Part shown: positions 52,987-61,877 of the stretch, piece after piece
Layout of the letters: the number at the start of each line of letters is the position of its first letter
How positions within the stretch are numbered: the stretch's first letter is position 1
Assembly (NCBI GenBank): GCA_021323865.1
Contig: JAJPKF010000026.1
Location: forward strand, 1 to 64,000
DNA: 64,000 bases
Source: Pseudomonadota bacterium
GTDB lineage: Bacteria; Chloroflexota; UBA5177; JAJPKF01
Direction of reading: 5' to 3'
Notes under the pieces: model-generated
Database searches by the model: none
What the model was told of the DNA's origin: nothing
What the model saw: the letters and a program-made list of their open reading frames with translations, nothing else
Position numbers and translations under genes: made by a program

Positions 52987-54303
52987 CTACCCGTCCGTGG
53001 CTGTCGCTCCCGCGGCGCTCAGAGTGGCGCTGCCTGTCTCTCCAGGATCATGGCCTCGAGGGTCGCGTGCCGGTTCGAACGCCGGATCGTAGAAGGTCAG
53101 GATGATGGGTGTGGCCATGACCGACTCGATGCGGCTGCGGTCCGCCATCAGCTGCTGTCTGACCACCTCGTGTCCCACGAGGATGGCCAGGCAGTCCGCG
53201 TCGCGGGCAGCGTCCACAAGACCATTGGCCGGCCATGGGTATCCCCGTGCCAAAGGATCGAATTGCGAGACCGAGTATCCCTCGTCCTGCAGGCTCCTCA
53301 CCACTTCGAGTGCCGGGCTCTCCCGGCAGTCGGCAGTATCCGGCTTGTAGCTCGCCCCCACTGTGGCAATCCGCGGAGACGGGACATGGGCGACGGACCG
53401 CCTGATCCAGGCGGCGATCTTTTCCGGCACCGCCATGTTGATCCGTCGAGCCGTTTCGATCAAGGTCGCGTGCTCAGGGTCGACCTGGTGAATGAACCAG
53501 GGGTCGACGGGGACGCAGTGACCTCCCGTTCCGATGCCGGGAGTGAGCAGCCGGACCCGTGGATGTCTGTTTGCCAGGGAAATCGCTTCGATAACCGAGA
53601 TGCCGAGACGCTCGCAAACCGAGGCCAGCTCATTGGCAAGGGCGACGTTCACGTCCCGGTAGGTGTTTTCCATGAGCTTGCACATCTCGGCGGTCACGTC
53701 GTCGGTTTCGGTGATTGAGCCTTCGACGAATGAGGCATACAGCGCCCCGGCACGACGGGCCGCCTCGGGCGTCACTCCGCCGATCACCCGGTCGTTTTCG
53801 ACGATCTCGCGCATGATGTCGCCGGGCAAAATTCGCTCCGGGCAATGCGCCAACAGGATCTCGCGGCCCACCTCCAGCCCCGATTCGGCGAGGATGGGGG
53901 CGATCACCTCGCGACAGGTGAGGGGCGGCACCGTGGATTCGACCACCACGAGGATGTCCGGCTCGAGAAAGGGGATCAGGGATCGGGCGGCATTGGCAAC
54001 AAAAGTGAGGTCGGCGGTTCGGGTCAGTCCGTCGAGTGGGGTGGGCACCGCGATGACGAACACGTCGGCGGTTCGCGGCTCCGAGCAGGCTTCGAAGTTC
54101 TCCCGCACCGCCGGGTGGCGAAATGCCTCCTCCATCGGCGGTTCCTCAAACGGAAAGCGGCCGGCCCGCAGCGCGTCGACAATCCAATCCTGGACGTCCA
54201 CGCCGACGACGGCGCGTCCCGCTCGGGCGAGCACAATGCAGAGGGGCAATCCGACGTAGCCGAGGCCGAGGACACAGACCTCCGGTCGAGACCGGTTAGT
54301 CAG
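52987..54303 (-). CDS. wecC: Nucleotide-sugar dehydrogenase, WecC-like (UDP-ManNAc dehydrogenase)
   Basis: Oxidises UDP-ManNAc to UDP-ManNAcA. VCVLGLGYVGLPLCIVLA is the NAD site; ESTVPPLTC, LAHCPERILPGD, MENTYRDVNVALANELA and the catalytic Cys in PGIGTGGHCVPVDPWF are all typical. No ATG, GTG or TTG lies between TTG 54357 and the NAD motif; the frame further back overlaps the epimerase gene. A CTG at 54303 with CGGAG nine bases upstream is the best-placed start; TTG 54357 would give an 18-residue leader. Tail of ~30 Gly/Ala/Thr residues after the domain. Confidence 0.88.
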   Translation of the reverse strand: MTNRSRPEVCVLGLGYVGLPLCIVLARAGRAVVGVDVQDWIVDALRAGRFPFEEPPMEEAFRHPAVRENFEACSEPRTADVFVIAVPTPLDGLTRTADLTFVANAARSLIPFLEPDILVVVESTVPPLTCREVIAPILAESGLEVGREILLAHCPERILPGDIMREIVENDRVIGGVTPEAARRAGALYASFVEGSITETDDVTAEMCKLMENTYRDVNVALANELASVCERLGISVIEAISLANRHPRVRLLTPGIGTGGHCVPVDPWFIHQVDPEHATLIETARRINMAVPEKIAAWIRRSVAHVPSPRIATVGASYKPDTADCRESPALEVVRSLQDEGYSVSQFDPLARGYPWPANGLVDAARDADCLAILVGHEVVRQQLMADRSRIESVMATPIILTFYDPAFEPARDPRGHDPGETGSATLSAAGATATDG

Positions 54304-55207
54304 CGTAGACGCTCCGCTGCCACTCGATGGTCCGGCTGATGCCCTCGTCCAGATCAACCGTTGTGCGCATCCCCAAGTCCTGGGTGGCTTTGGCGTTGTC
54401 GACGACCTTGTCCCGGGTGGTGAACGGCTCGACATCTCGATAGTCGACCAGGGAGTCGTCAAGCCCCAGCTGCTCCAGAATGATGTCGCTTGCCGTCTTC
54501 ATCTCGTGGAGGCAGGAACTGGCGATGTTGTAGACCTCACCCGGCTGAAAGTGATCGCCGATGTTGGCCAGTGCGTGGATCGCGTCGTCGATGTACGTGC
54601 TGGTTCGGCGGTGCCCTCGATATACGACATACGGCTGCCGGTGCAACGCGTGGTAGACCCACCGGCAAATGACGCTTCGATAGGGGGAATAGGGCTCGCC
54701 GGGGCCGTAGGTGTTGAAGAGCCGGACGCGAACCGTCTCGGTCCCGTTGGCCTCGGCCGAGTTCAGGATTTGGGTCTCGTTGACCCATTTGGAGATCGCG
54801 TAGTCGTTGAGCAGACGCGGGGCGGCATCGGGAAGCACGTCCTCCCGCATGATCCCGGAGTAGTCACCGTAGACCTCGGAGGAGCTGGCGAAAACCATCC
54901 GGTAGCCGAGCCGTTCTTGCATTCGGATCATGTGCTTGGTGCCAACGGCGTTGCTGAGCCACATGGTTTCGTAGAAGTCCTCGCCGTTCCAGCGGCCGAA
55001 CTCGGCCGCCAGGTGGTACACGAGGTCGAAGTCTGCAGTCCGTAGCGTTGCTTCGACCTGGCGGAACTGAGAGACATCACAGCGAATGTGCTGCGGCGCG
55101 GAGGCATGGTCTCGATCTGCCGTCCAAACCTCATGGCCACGCCGTCGCAGCTCGGCTGTCAGAGGCCGTCCGATGGCCCCCAAGCCGCCGGTCACCAGTA
55201 TGTTCAC
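54296..55207 (-). CDS. NAD-dependent sugar epimerase/dehydratase
   Basis: Extended SDR: ILVTGGLGAIGRPLTAEL, VYHLAAEFGRWNG, VFASSSEVYGDY, YAISKWVNETQI and VRLFNTYGPGEPYSPYRSV. The YGPGE...YR pattern is shared by UDP-glucose/UDP-glucuronate epimerases and decarboxylases; which is not clear. 303 residues. The ATG overlaps the stop of the upstream glycosyltransferase (ATGA). Supplies a further activated sugar for the polysaccharide. Confidence 0.85.
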   Translation of the reverse strand: MNILVTGGLGAIGRPLTAELRRRGHEVWTADRDHASAPQHIRCDVSQFRQVEATLRTADFDLVYHLAAEFGRWNGEDFYETMWLSNAVGTKHMIRMQERLGYRMVFASSSEVYGDYSGIMREDVLPDAAPRLLNDYAISKWVNETQILNSAEANGTETVRVRLFNTYGPGEPYSPYRSVICRWVYHALHRQPYVVYRGHRRTSTYIDDAIHALANIGDHFQPGEVYNIASSCLHEMKTASDIILEQLGLDDSLVDYRDVEPFTTRDKVVDNAKATQDLGMRTTVDLDEGISRTIEWQRSVYAD

Positions 55208-56511
55208 TCACCCGCCTCCGGTCGTTCTTCCGCCCGTCCAGCGGGCGCCACATTATTGCAGCCGGCCCTTCCACGGGGCGCCGTTTGGGAGGTGCGGCGG
55301 GCGTCCTGAATGACGCTCTCGAGCAGTTCGACGTACGCCGGCGCCAGCACCTCGACGGCAAGATGCTCGCGTGCATAGGCGGCGCCTTTCAGCCCGAGTG
55401 CGTGTCGAAGCTCCGCGCTCCCACGAAGCTTCAGGGCCGCGTCCGCGAGCGCAGCCGGATTTCCCGGCGGAATGACGATTCCGCAGCCCGCCGAGGCAAC
55501 CAGCGCCGCCGCGTCTCCCTCGAGACCTGCGATGACGGGCCGGCCGGCGGCGATGAAATCACCCAGTTTGGAGGGTATGGTGGTCCGATTCACCTCCGTC
55601 GGCGCCAGATGGACCAACAGAGCGTCGGCGGCAGCGAGCGATTCCCCCACCCGGTCGTAGGGGATGGCGGGCAGGAGCCGGACGTTGTCGAGGTGGTCGT
55701 CCTCGATCTGTCTGGCGAGGTTCCGGCGCTCGGTGCCCTGGCCCATGAGCTGAAACTGGACGCCCGGCTCCGACCGAAGCAGACGGGCAGCCTCGAGGAC
55801 GACCTGCAGGCCCTGGGCAGGTCCGATGTTGCCTGCGTAGAGGACGGTCATCGGAGACGAATCCCGGGGAATCGCGTCGGGTCGGGGCACCTCCGAGGAG
55901 ATCGACACCCAATTGCGGATGAGGTGAATGCTATCGGGCGGCACGCCCTTGGAGGCCAGATTGGCTTTGAAGCCGGGAGAGATCACCACAGTGGCGCTGG
56001 CGCTCGAATGCAGCCGGACGTTGAAGCGGGTCAGGATGCGAGCGATGGGGCCGGCCTGAACCGCCCCAAGCTGAATGGCCGTATCCGGGTACACGTCCTG
56101 CACCTCCAGGACGAGGGCCGCGCGACTCGCCCTAGCGGCCAGCCAACCGAGCCCGTGGCCAGAGAAGGGTGGCCAGACAGCCCAAACGAGATCGAACGAG
56201 CGACCCAGGTTGGCCAGTGCCAGCGCTCCGGATGGCAGAAAGCTCGCCCAGTTGAGTGCCTTGCCGGCCGAACCTCCCCGGCTGCCGCCATAGATCCAGC
56301 ACCGCCGAACGCTTCCATAGGGCAGCGTCTCATCGCGCCAAACGATGCGATGCCATTCTTTCGGCACGATCCCGCTGGGGTAGTGGGGGCGGGCGGCAAG
56401 GATCGTAACATCATGGCCTCGAGATGCCAGCGCTGAAGCAAGTGCATCGATGCGACGGCTCTCAGGTGCGTTGTCCGGGAGGAAGACGCTGGAGATCAGC
56501 AGGCACCTCAC
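55204..56511 (-). CDS. Family 4 glycosyltransferase
   Basis: GT-B fold: LLISSVFLPDNAPESRRIDALA with the N-terminal Gly-less loop of WbuB-like enzymes, LEVQDVYPDTAIQLG, VVISPGFKANLASKGV, VLYAGNIGPAQGL, and the donor site LAPTEVNRTTIPSKLGDFIAAGRP. Length 435. It overlaps the upstream GT4 gene by four bases, and the downstream epimerase too. The N-terminal half is of the WbuB type, which transfers fucosamine-type sugars in E. coli, but the specificity here is unknown. Confidence 0.86.
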   Translation of the reverse strand: MRCLLISSVFLPDNAPESRRIDALASALASRGHDVTILAARPHYPSGIVPKEWHRIVWRDETLPYGSVRRCWIYGGSRGGSAGKALNWASFLPSGALALANLGRSFDLVWAVWPPFSGHGLGWLAARASRAALVLEVQDVYPDTAIQLGAVQAGPIARILTRFNVRLHSSASATVVISPGFKANLASKGVPPDSIHLIRNWVSISSEVPRPDAIPRDSSPMTVLYAGNIGPAQGLQVVLEAARLLRSEPGVQFQLMGQGTERRNLARQIEDDHLDNVRLLPAIPYDRVGESLAAADALLVHLAPTEVNRTTIPSKLGDFIAAGRPVIAGLEGDAAALVASAGCGIVIPPGNPAALADAALKLRGSAELRHALGLKGAAYAREHLAVEVLAPAYVELLESVIQDARRTSQTAPRGRAGCNNVAPAGRAEERPEAGE

Positions 56512-57671
56512 CGATGACCAACCGTGACGTGGGACTCGCTTCGGCTCGACTTGGTGACCGCTCGATACACGGATTCGTGTCGGTCCACACAGATCGTCAT
56601 ATCGAACCGGGCGCGCATCCGGTCCCGCGCGGCCTGGCCGAGACGCGATCGGAGGTCGGCGTCGTCAAGCAGCATCGCAAGCGCCTCTGCCAATGCGTCG
56701 GGGTCTTCACTGGGAACCAGCAGTCCCGACACCCGGTCCTCGATGATCTCGGGAATCCCTCCCACCCGAGTGCCGATCGAAGGGCGCCCTGATGCCATGG
56801 CTTCGAGAAGCGTCATGGGGCAGGCGTCGGCTCGTGACGCCTGGACATACACGGTCAGACTAGCCATGGTTGCCGGTATGTCCGTCTGGTGGCCCAGAAA
56901 GTCGACCTGCTCTCCGATTCCCAGCTCTTCCGTTAGGCGCCACAGCCGTTGATGATACGCCTGCCGAGTTGCCAGGGGCGCGCCGATGATCTTCAGTCGG
57001 GCCCGTGGGTGCGCACGCGCCGGCCGGGCGAAGGCCTGGATCAGCACGTCCTGCCCCTTGCTGGGATTGAGGTTTCCCACCGTCCCCACCACTGCCATGC
57101 TTTCGTCGGCCGCGCCCGTGCCGGCTTGTCCGTACAGCTCGGTGTCGACGGGCGCATAGATGATCGTCGTCGCCGGCGGAGGGCCGCCCGGCCAGTAGTG
57201 CCTGCCCACGGCCTCGGAAGCTAGAACGACGGCACTCGAGATTCTGCCCATCACCGGGGCCATGAGTCGGGCGATCCGGGCCGGGGTGTCGACGTCGTTG
57301 AGGTGCCAGACGACGGGGCGGCGCGCGAGCCGGGAGGCGATTGCGGCTTGGGTGTTCAGCGCGCCATTGGTGTGCACGGCGTCGATGTCCAGCTCGCGAA
57401 TCAAGCGGCGGAGTCGAATGATTGACGGTATGAAGTCGAGCAGCCACGCAAGGTGGTCACGTGGGTGCCGGCTCTTTCGAACGCGGCGCAGAGGGATCAC
57501 CCGATGGGGAATCCCATGCTCGGCGAGGCGGCGTGAATAGGTGGAGTCTCCCTGCGGCATCACCACCACCGTTTCGATGTGCCGCTGTCGGAGGCGCATG
57601 GCGACGGCCTCGACCCGCAGCTGGGGACCGCCCAGCCGCTCGTCGAACAACACGTTCATGACCCGAATCAT
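56508..57671 (-). CDS. Family 4 glycosyltransferase
   Basis: First gene of the leftward polysaccharide set. IRVMNVLFDERLGGPQLRVEA for the acceptor side, VVWHLNDVDTPARI, GTVGNLNPSKGQDVLIQAF, IGAPLATRQAYHQRL and the donor motif ASRADACPMTLLEAMASGRPSIGTRVGGIPE. ATG 57671 follows GAGGAG at short distance; ATG 57659 is also possible. Divergent from the methyltransferase gene with about 90 bases between, which must hold both promoters. Sugar donor unknown. Confidence 0.87.
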   Translation of the reverse strand: MIRVMNVLFDERLGGPQLRVEAVAMRLRQRHIETVVVMPQGDSTYSRRLAEHGIPHRVIPLRRVRKSRHPRDHLAWLLDFIPSIIRLRRLIRELDIDAVHTNGALNTQAAIASRLARRPVVWHLNDVDTPARIARLMAPVMGRISSAVVLASEAVGRHYWPGGPPPATTIIYAPVDTELYGQAGTGAADESMAVVGTVGNLNPSKGQDVLIQAFARPARAHPRARLKIIGAPLATRQAYHQRLWRLTEELGIGEQVDFLGHQTDIPATMASLTVYVQASRADACPMTLLEAMASGRPSIGTRVGGIPEIIEDRVSGLLVPSEDPDALAEALAMLLDDADLRSRLGQAARDRMRARFDMTICVDRHESVYRAVTKSSRSESHVTVGHR

Positions 57672-57763
57672 AGGCTCCTCAGGCGCCACTTCCGAAGCAA
57701 ACCGCACCACGACGCCCAATCCCACTCGGGATAACCAGGTCGCCGCAAGCCAACCCGAGTGTA

Positions 57764-59005
57764 ATGGCCTCCGCTCGGAGGTCGGTGGCTTGTTGGCATA
57801 ATGTCTCGTGCGGCTGTTCGCGCCGCCGAGTCGCGGCGCAAAGACGCGGGGAGGCTGCCGCCGTATCGACCGCTGCGCTTTCGAGGAGGCTCGAAGTCGA
57901 CACGTCTTCCCCGGTTTTGCCGTTCGTGGACCGCCCGCAGTCCGTCTCGCTCAGCCCCGGAGATCGGGAGCCGGCTTCCACAGCCGGCGTCGCCTGCCGG
58001 ATCTGCGGCAACCGATGGGGCAACGCCTCGTATGAGTTTCGGGAACGAATGTTCGGCTCGGCCGAGTCGTTTCGATACATCGGTTGTGCCGAGTGCGGAT
58101 GCCTGCAGATCGCGGACACTCCCGAACGCCTCGAGGAGCTGTACCGCAATGGCTACTATTCCATGGCCACCCGCCGCCGAGGAGCCTCGAGTCGCCGGCT
58201 CGTTCGACGGCTCATGGGACAGTACTGGGTGGGAGAAGCCCGTGGCCCTCTGAGCGCTATCGTCCCTCTCATGGGCCTGCCCGCCCCGTTGGAATGGGTG
58301 ACGCGGGCCGGGAAGGGCCTCGACGCGTCAATCCTCGACGTTGGGTGCGGGTCGGGAGCTCTCTTGTTGGTGTTGCGCGACTATGGCTTTCGCCAGCTGC
58401 TCGGGTCCGATCCCTTCATTGACCATGATCTGCACTACGGGGACGGACTCAAGATCCTCAAGCGCCGCACTCGAGAGCTTTCGGGTCGATTCGACCTCAT
58501 CATGATGAATCACACCATCGAGCATGTTCCTGACCCGCTTTCGGATCTCCGGCAACTTCGGGACCTGCTGGCTCCCGACGGCTGCCTTCTGGTTCGGACG
58601 CCCCTGGCCGGCACATTCGCCTGGCGTCACTATGGGGCGGACTGGGTGCAGCTCGATCCGCCACGTCACCTCTATGTACATACAAGGGAGAGTCTGGGCC
58701 GCCTGGCCGCCGCCGCCGGGCTGCTGCCGCTCGCCGTCGAATTTGACTCAACCGAATTCCAGTTCCTGGGGAGTGAGCTGTGCCGGCTCGGCATCCCGAT
58801 CGCGAGCCGCCGATCCACGGAACTACCGCCGTTTTTGCGTGATCGACGCCGCATCCAGACGTGGCGCACCCTGGCGAAGCTGCTCAACGCGGCCGGCGAC
58901 GGCGACCAGGCATGCTTCTATCTCCGGCGCCGGTCCGACGTGTCCGATACCCCGGAGCCCGAGCACGCCAAGAGTGTTGATCATCCGAGGAGTGGCCGAA
59001 TATAG
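57764..59005 (+). CDS. Class I SAM-dependent methyltransferase with N-terminal zinc-ribbon-like segment
   Basis: Cys pairs CRICGNRWGNAS and GCAECGCLQIADT form a small zinc-binding region (around residues 78-112), then the SAM site ILDVGCGSGALLLVL, LIMMNHTIEHVPDPL and LVRTPLAGTFAWRHYG. This layout is found in sugar or lipid methyltransferases of polysaccharide clusters. The N-terminal ~70 residues look non-conserved, so the start may lie further in (for example GTG 57926). Might methylate a terminal sugar to end the chain. Confidence 0.8.
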   Translation: MASARRSVACWHNVSCGCSRRRVAAQRRGEAAAVSTAALSRRLEVDTSSPVLPFVDRPQSVSLSPGDREPASTAGVACRICGNRWGNASYEFRERMFGSAESFRYIGCAECGCLQIADTPERLEELYRNGYYSMATRRRGASSRRLVRRLMGQYWVGEARGPLSAIVPLMGLPAPLEWVTRAGKGLDASILDVGCGSGALLLVLRDYGFRQLLGSDPFIDHDLHYGDGLKILKRRTRELSGRFDLIMMNHTIEHVPDPLSDLRQLRDLLAPDGCLLVRTPLAGTFAWRHYGADWVQLDPPRHLYVHTRESLGRLAAAAGLLPLAVEFDSTEFQFLGSELCRLGIPIASRRSTELPPFLRDRRRIQTWRTLAKLLNAAGDGDQACFYLRRRSDVSDTPEPEHAKSVDHPRSGRI

Positions 59006-59120
59006 TGTGCACGGTTGGTCTTACCCCCTCGGCAGGGCGCCGTGCGAGCGTGGGCAGGCGCTTGGGTCTCGCGCGCACGGGTAGACGCGCGGAGCCCTTG
59101 ACCTTGATGCGGAGCGCAAT

Positions 59121-60629
59121 ATGATCGGGATCCGCGAGAGGCCGTGGGGTTTCAACCCGATGACCGTGATCGGCTTTGGGGGCGGCGCGTGCCTGCTCGC
59201 CATCGCGGTGGCGGTGTGGCAACCCGGTCTGCTTCTTCCCGTAACCGGATTGGCCCTCTTGGTGGACCTGGCCCTGGTGCTCAATGTTGTCCTACCGGCC
59301 GACGCCCGCTATGTGCCGCTTCTGGGACTGGTCACGGTGGCGTCACTGGCGCCGACCGCCGGAGCTATAAGCGTGGTCGCGGGACGCGTGACCCTAACCG
59401 ACATCCTCCTGGGTCTGGTCCTCATCCAGACCATCGGTTGGTGGCGGGCAGGTGGTCGCGATGTGGCCTCGATGCCGGCGCAGCTGCTCGTCCTGTACTG
59501 GGGCATCTCGGTGCTTCTCGCCCTCGCCCAGGGGATAAACACCAAGAATGTCCTGCTCGACGCCCGACCGTTGGCCTACTTTGCGGTGGCGATCGCCGTT
59601 GCCGGGTGTCCCGGGGCGGCTCGAGCGACGCGGATCCTGTTCGGAGGACTGTGTCTGGCGGCGGCAGTTGCGGCTGCCAAGGCCATCGCAACGGCGGCTC
59701 TGTTCTCGCGGCTTGCCGCCTCCAACGGCAGTCAGGGCCGGGTGGCAGCCGTTATCCGGCTGGGGAACGTGGTGCGAGTGGTGGCGGGGTCCGATTGGGC
59801 CCAGGCCGGCTTTGCCATGCTCTTCCCACTCCTGGTTCTGGTTCGGAGGCGCCGCCGTCGCGCGGAGGTGGCCGTCCTCCTGGCCCTTACTGCCGGCGGG
59901 GTGGTCGTCAGCTACACGAGAACCGTCTGGCTGAGTGTGCTTGCCGGCGTCATCGCCATCCTGCCCCTGATGGGGTTCTCTTGGTTTAAGGGCTGGGCCC
60001 GGGTGCTGGCGCTTGCCGCCTTGGTGGGCGGGCTGACGCTTGTCATAGCCCCCCAGGCCTTGAATGCCATTTCGGGCGGAGTTGGAGATCGTCTGGATCA
60101 GCGAAACGCCTTCGTCAGCCTCCAGGATCGCACGCTCGAGGTAGGTCCGGCGGTGTCTGCCTTCGCAAGCGATCCCATTTTCGGCGCCGGTTTGGGGACA
60201 CAGATCGCCCGGGTCAGGGAGTCGCTCTCATTGCCGAGCGTGTCCACGGGCTTCCTGCACAACGGCTATCTCTTCCTGCTGGCGAAGCAGGGGATCCTGG
60301 GGCTCCTCGTTTTTCTGGCGGCCGTCGGCACCGCCCTCCTGCGGGCGTACCGGGTGGCCCGCAGCGATGCGCCTCTTGCTGCCCGGGCCATGGCGATCGC
60401 CGCATTCGCCGGCCTCGTCTCGCTGCTCGTCTCCAACTACTCTGCTCCCTTCAGCACCGAGGAAGTTGACGGCGTGGTGCTCACCGCCCTGCTCATCGGG
60501 CTGTGTGACCGGCTTTACTGGGAAGCCGGTTTGAAGCTCCCGCGGCATTCGCCCAGCCCGGCCTTGGCCTTCGGCGCCCCCGCTTCTCGATTCCGGAATT
60601 GGCTGAGCGGCGCCCGAACGGGCCCGTGA
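59121..60629 (+). CDS. O-antigen ligase / Wzy-type polymerase
   Basis: A 502-residue membrane protein with about twelve helices. The large periplasmic loop carries RLDQRNAFVSLQDRTLEVG, DPIFGAGLGTQI and STGFLHNGYLFLLAKQG, where the GAGLG and HNGYL pattern is the Wzy_C core. It should polymerise or ligate undecaprenyl-linked repeats. GGAG six bases before the ATG supports the start. Its stop overlaps the next GTG. Confidence 0.87.
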   Translation: MIGIRERPWGFNPMTVIGFGGGACLLAIAVAVWQPGLLLPVTGLALLVDLALVLNVVLPADARYVPLLGLVTVASLAPTAGAISVVAGRVTLTDILLGLVLIQTIGWWRAGGRDVASMPAQLLVLYWGISVLLALAQGINTKNVLLDARPLAYFAVAIAVAGCPGAARATRILFGGLCLAAAVAAAKAIATAALFSRLAASNGSQGRVAAVIRLGNVVRVVAGSDWAQAGFAMLFPLLVLVRRRRRRAEVAVLLALTAGGVVVSYTRTVWLSVLAGVIAILPLMGFSWFKGWARVLALAALVGGLTLVIAPQALNAISGGVGDRLDQRNAFVSLQDRTLEVGPAVSAFASDPIFGAGLGTQIARVRESLSLPSVSTGFLHNGYLFLLAKQGILGLLVFLAAVGTALLRAYRVARSDAPLAARAMAIAAFAGLVSLLVSNYSAPFSTEEVDGVVLTALLIGLCDRLYWEAGLKLPRHSPSPALAFGAPASRFRNWLSGARTGP

Positions 60630-61843
60630 GGCGTGCCGCTCATGAGGGTAAGCCCCGCGTGGCCTACCTCTGGATGGGCTCCATTCCCGTTCGTCCCAAC
60701 GGAACCAAGTTCGCGCGCCCACGGTATCTCGCCGAGAACTGCACGCTCCGTCTCCTAACTCGCCGGGATGCCTCGGTGCCGGAAGAGATCGGCACAGGCG
60801 CCACGGTCATGCGACCGCCGTTTGGGCGGCTGCGCCCGTCGCCGCTCGACCGGCTCGCCCATCTTGTCTGGCTGGTGCTGGTCCTGGCGCGTCTTCAGGT
60901 GACCAATCAGCTCGACCTGATGTATTCCAGCTGGCACCATTGGTCACTGGGCATGCTTCTGGCGCGGCCCCTTGGGCGGGCCCGGATGGTGCTCGATGTC
61001 TGGGACGACCCGGCACTGGGTATCCACGTGGCCCGGTCGGGAGGGGCCGGCAGGTTGGAGCTTGCCCTGCGGAGGGCGACCCTCCTTCTCACCCGGATCA
61101 TGATCCGGTCGGCGGACCGCGTCGTGTGCGCGCTCGAGCCGTGGATGTTGGAGGGCTACCAAATCCGCCCGGAGCGGCTCGTCCACGTTACCAACGGGGT
61201 CGACCGCCCATACGTACAGTCGCTGCGGCCCGCGGCACCCCCTGAGGGCGCGGCGGAGACGGTGATTTTCTACTGTGGCGTCGTCACCGAGGATCGCGGC
61301 GGAATGCTGCTTCTCGACGCGTTCCGAGTGGCAGCTGCGACGCTTTCGGAGCCACGTCTGATCGTCGCCGGGGATACCAACCCGAAGTCGGAACGGTCAT
61401 TCCGGCAGGCGATCGAGACCCGGGGCCTCGGAAACCGGGTCACCTTTCTAGGGGAGACACCATCCGAGGAGGTCATTCGCCGGATGTATGAGGCGACGAT
61501 TTGCGTGTTCCCCTTTCCTCACCGACCGGAGCTGGAAGGGATCTATCCGATCAAGGTCCTGGAGTACATGGCCGCCGGAGCGGCAATAGTCGCCACAGAT
61601 CTCTCGGGTGTGGCACGCCTCACCGACAACGGCCGAGCCGCCTATCTGGTTGCGGCCAAGGCAGAGCCGCTGGGGGAGGCAATCGTCCGGCTCGTGTCCG
61701 ATGTCGGCTACCGTCACCGACTGGCCGAAGCGGCACTCGAACGGTCTTCAGAGCTTGACTGGCCGGTGGTGCAAGCGCCCATTCTCGATGCCATTCACTC
61801 GCTTGTTCCGGCTCGCGCGACGAGGCCGCAACCGGTTGGCTGA
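60626..61843 (+). CDS. Family 4 glycosyltransferase
   Basis: GT-B fold: RVAYLWMGSIPVRPNGTKFA, SSWHHWSLGMLLARP, LDVWDDPALGI, VHVTNGVDRPYVQSL, IFYCGVVTEDRGGML and the donor part PHRPELEGIYPIKVLEYMAAG. GTG 60626 is selected because it overlaps the stop of the polymerase gene (GTGA); the earlier TTG 60599 adds nine residues. About 405 residues. Sugar specificity unknown. Confidence 0.86.
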   Translation: MRRAAHEGKPRVAYLWMGSIPVRPNGTKFARPRYLAENCTLRLLTRRDASVPEEIGTGATVMRPPFGRLRPSPLDRLAHLVWLVLVLARLQVTNQLDLMYSSWHHWSLGMLLARPLGRARMVLDVWDDPALGIHVARSGGAGRLELALRRATLLLTRIMIRSADRVVCALEPWMLEGYQIRPERLVHVTNGVDRPYVQSLRPAAPPEGAAETVIFYCGVVTEDRGGMLLLDAFRVAAATLSEPRLIVAGDTNPKSERSFRQAIETRGLGNRVTFLGETPSEEVIRRMYEATICVFPFPHRPELEGIYPIKVLEYMAAGAAIVATDLSGVARLTDNGRAAYLVAAKAEPLGEAIVRLVSDVGYRHRLAEAALERSSELDWPVVQAPILDAIHSLVPARATRPQPVG

Positions 61844-61877
61844 CTCGAGCGCTTCGGGCCAGCCGGCGGCAGACGCG

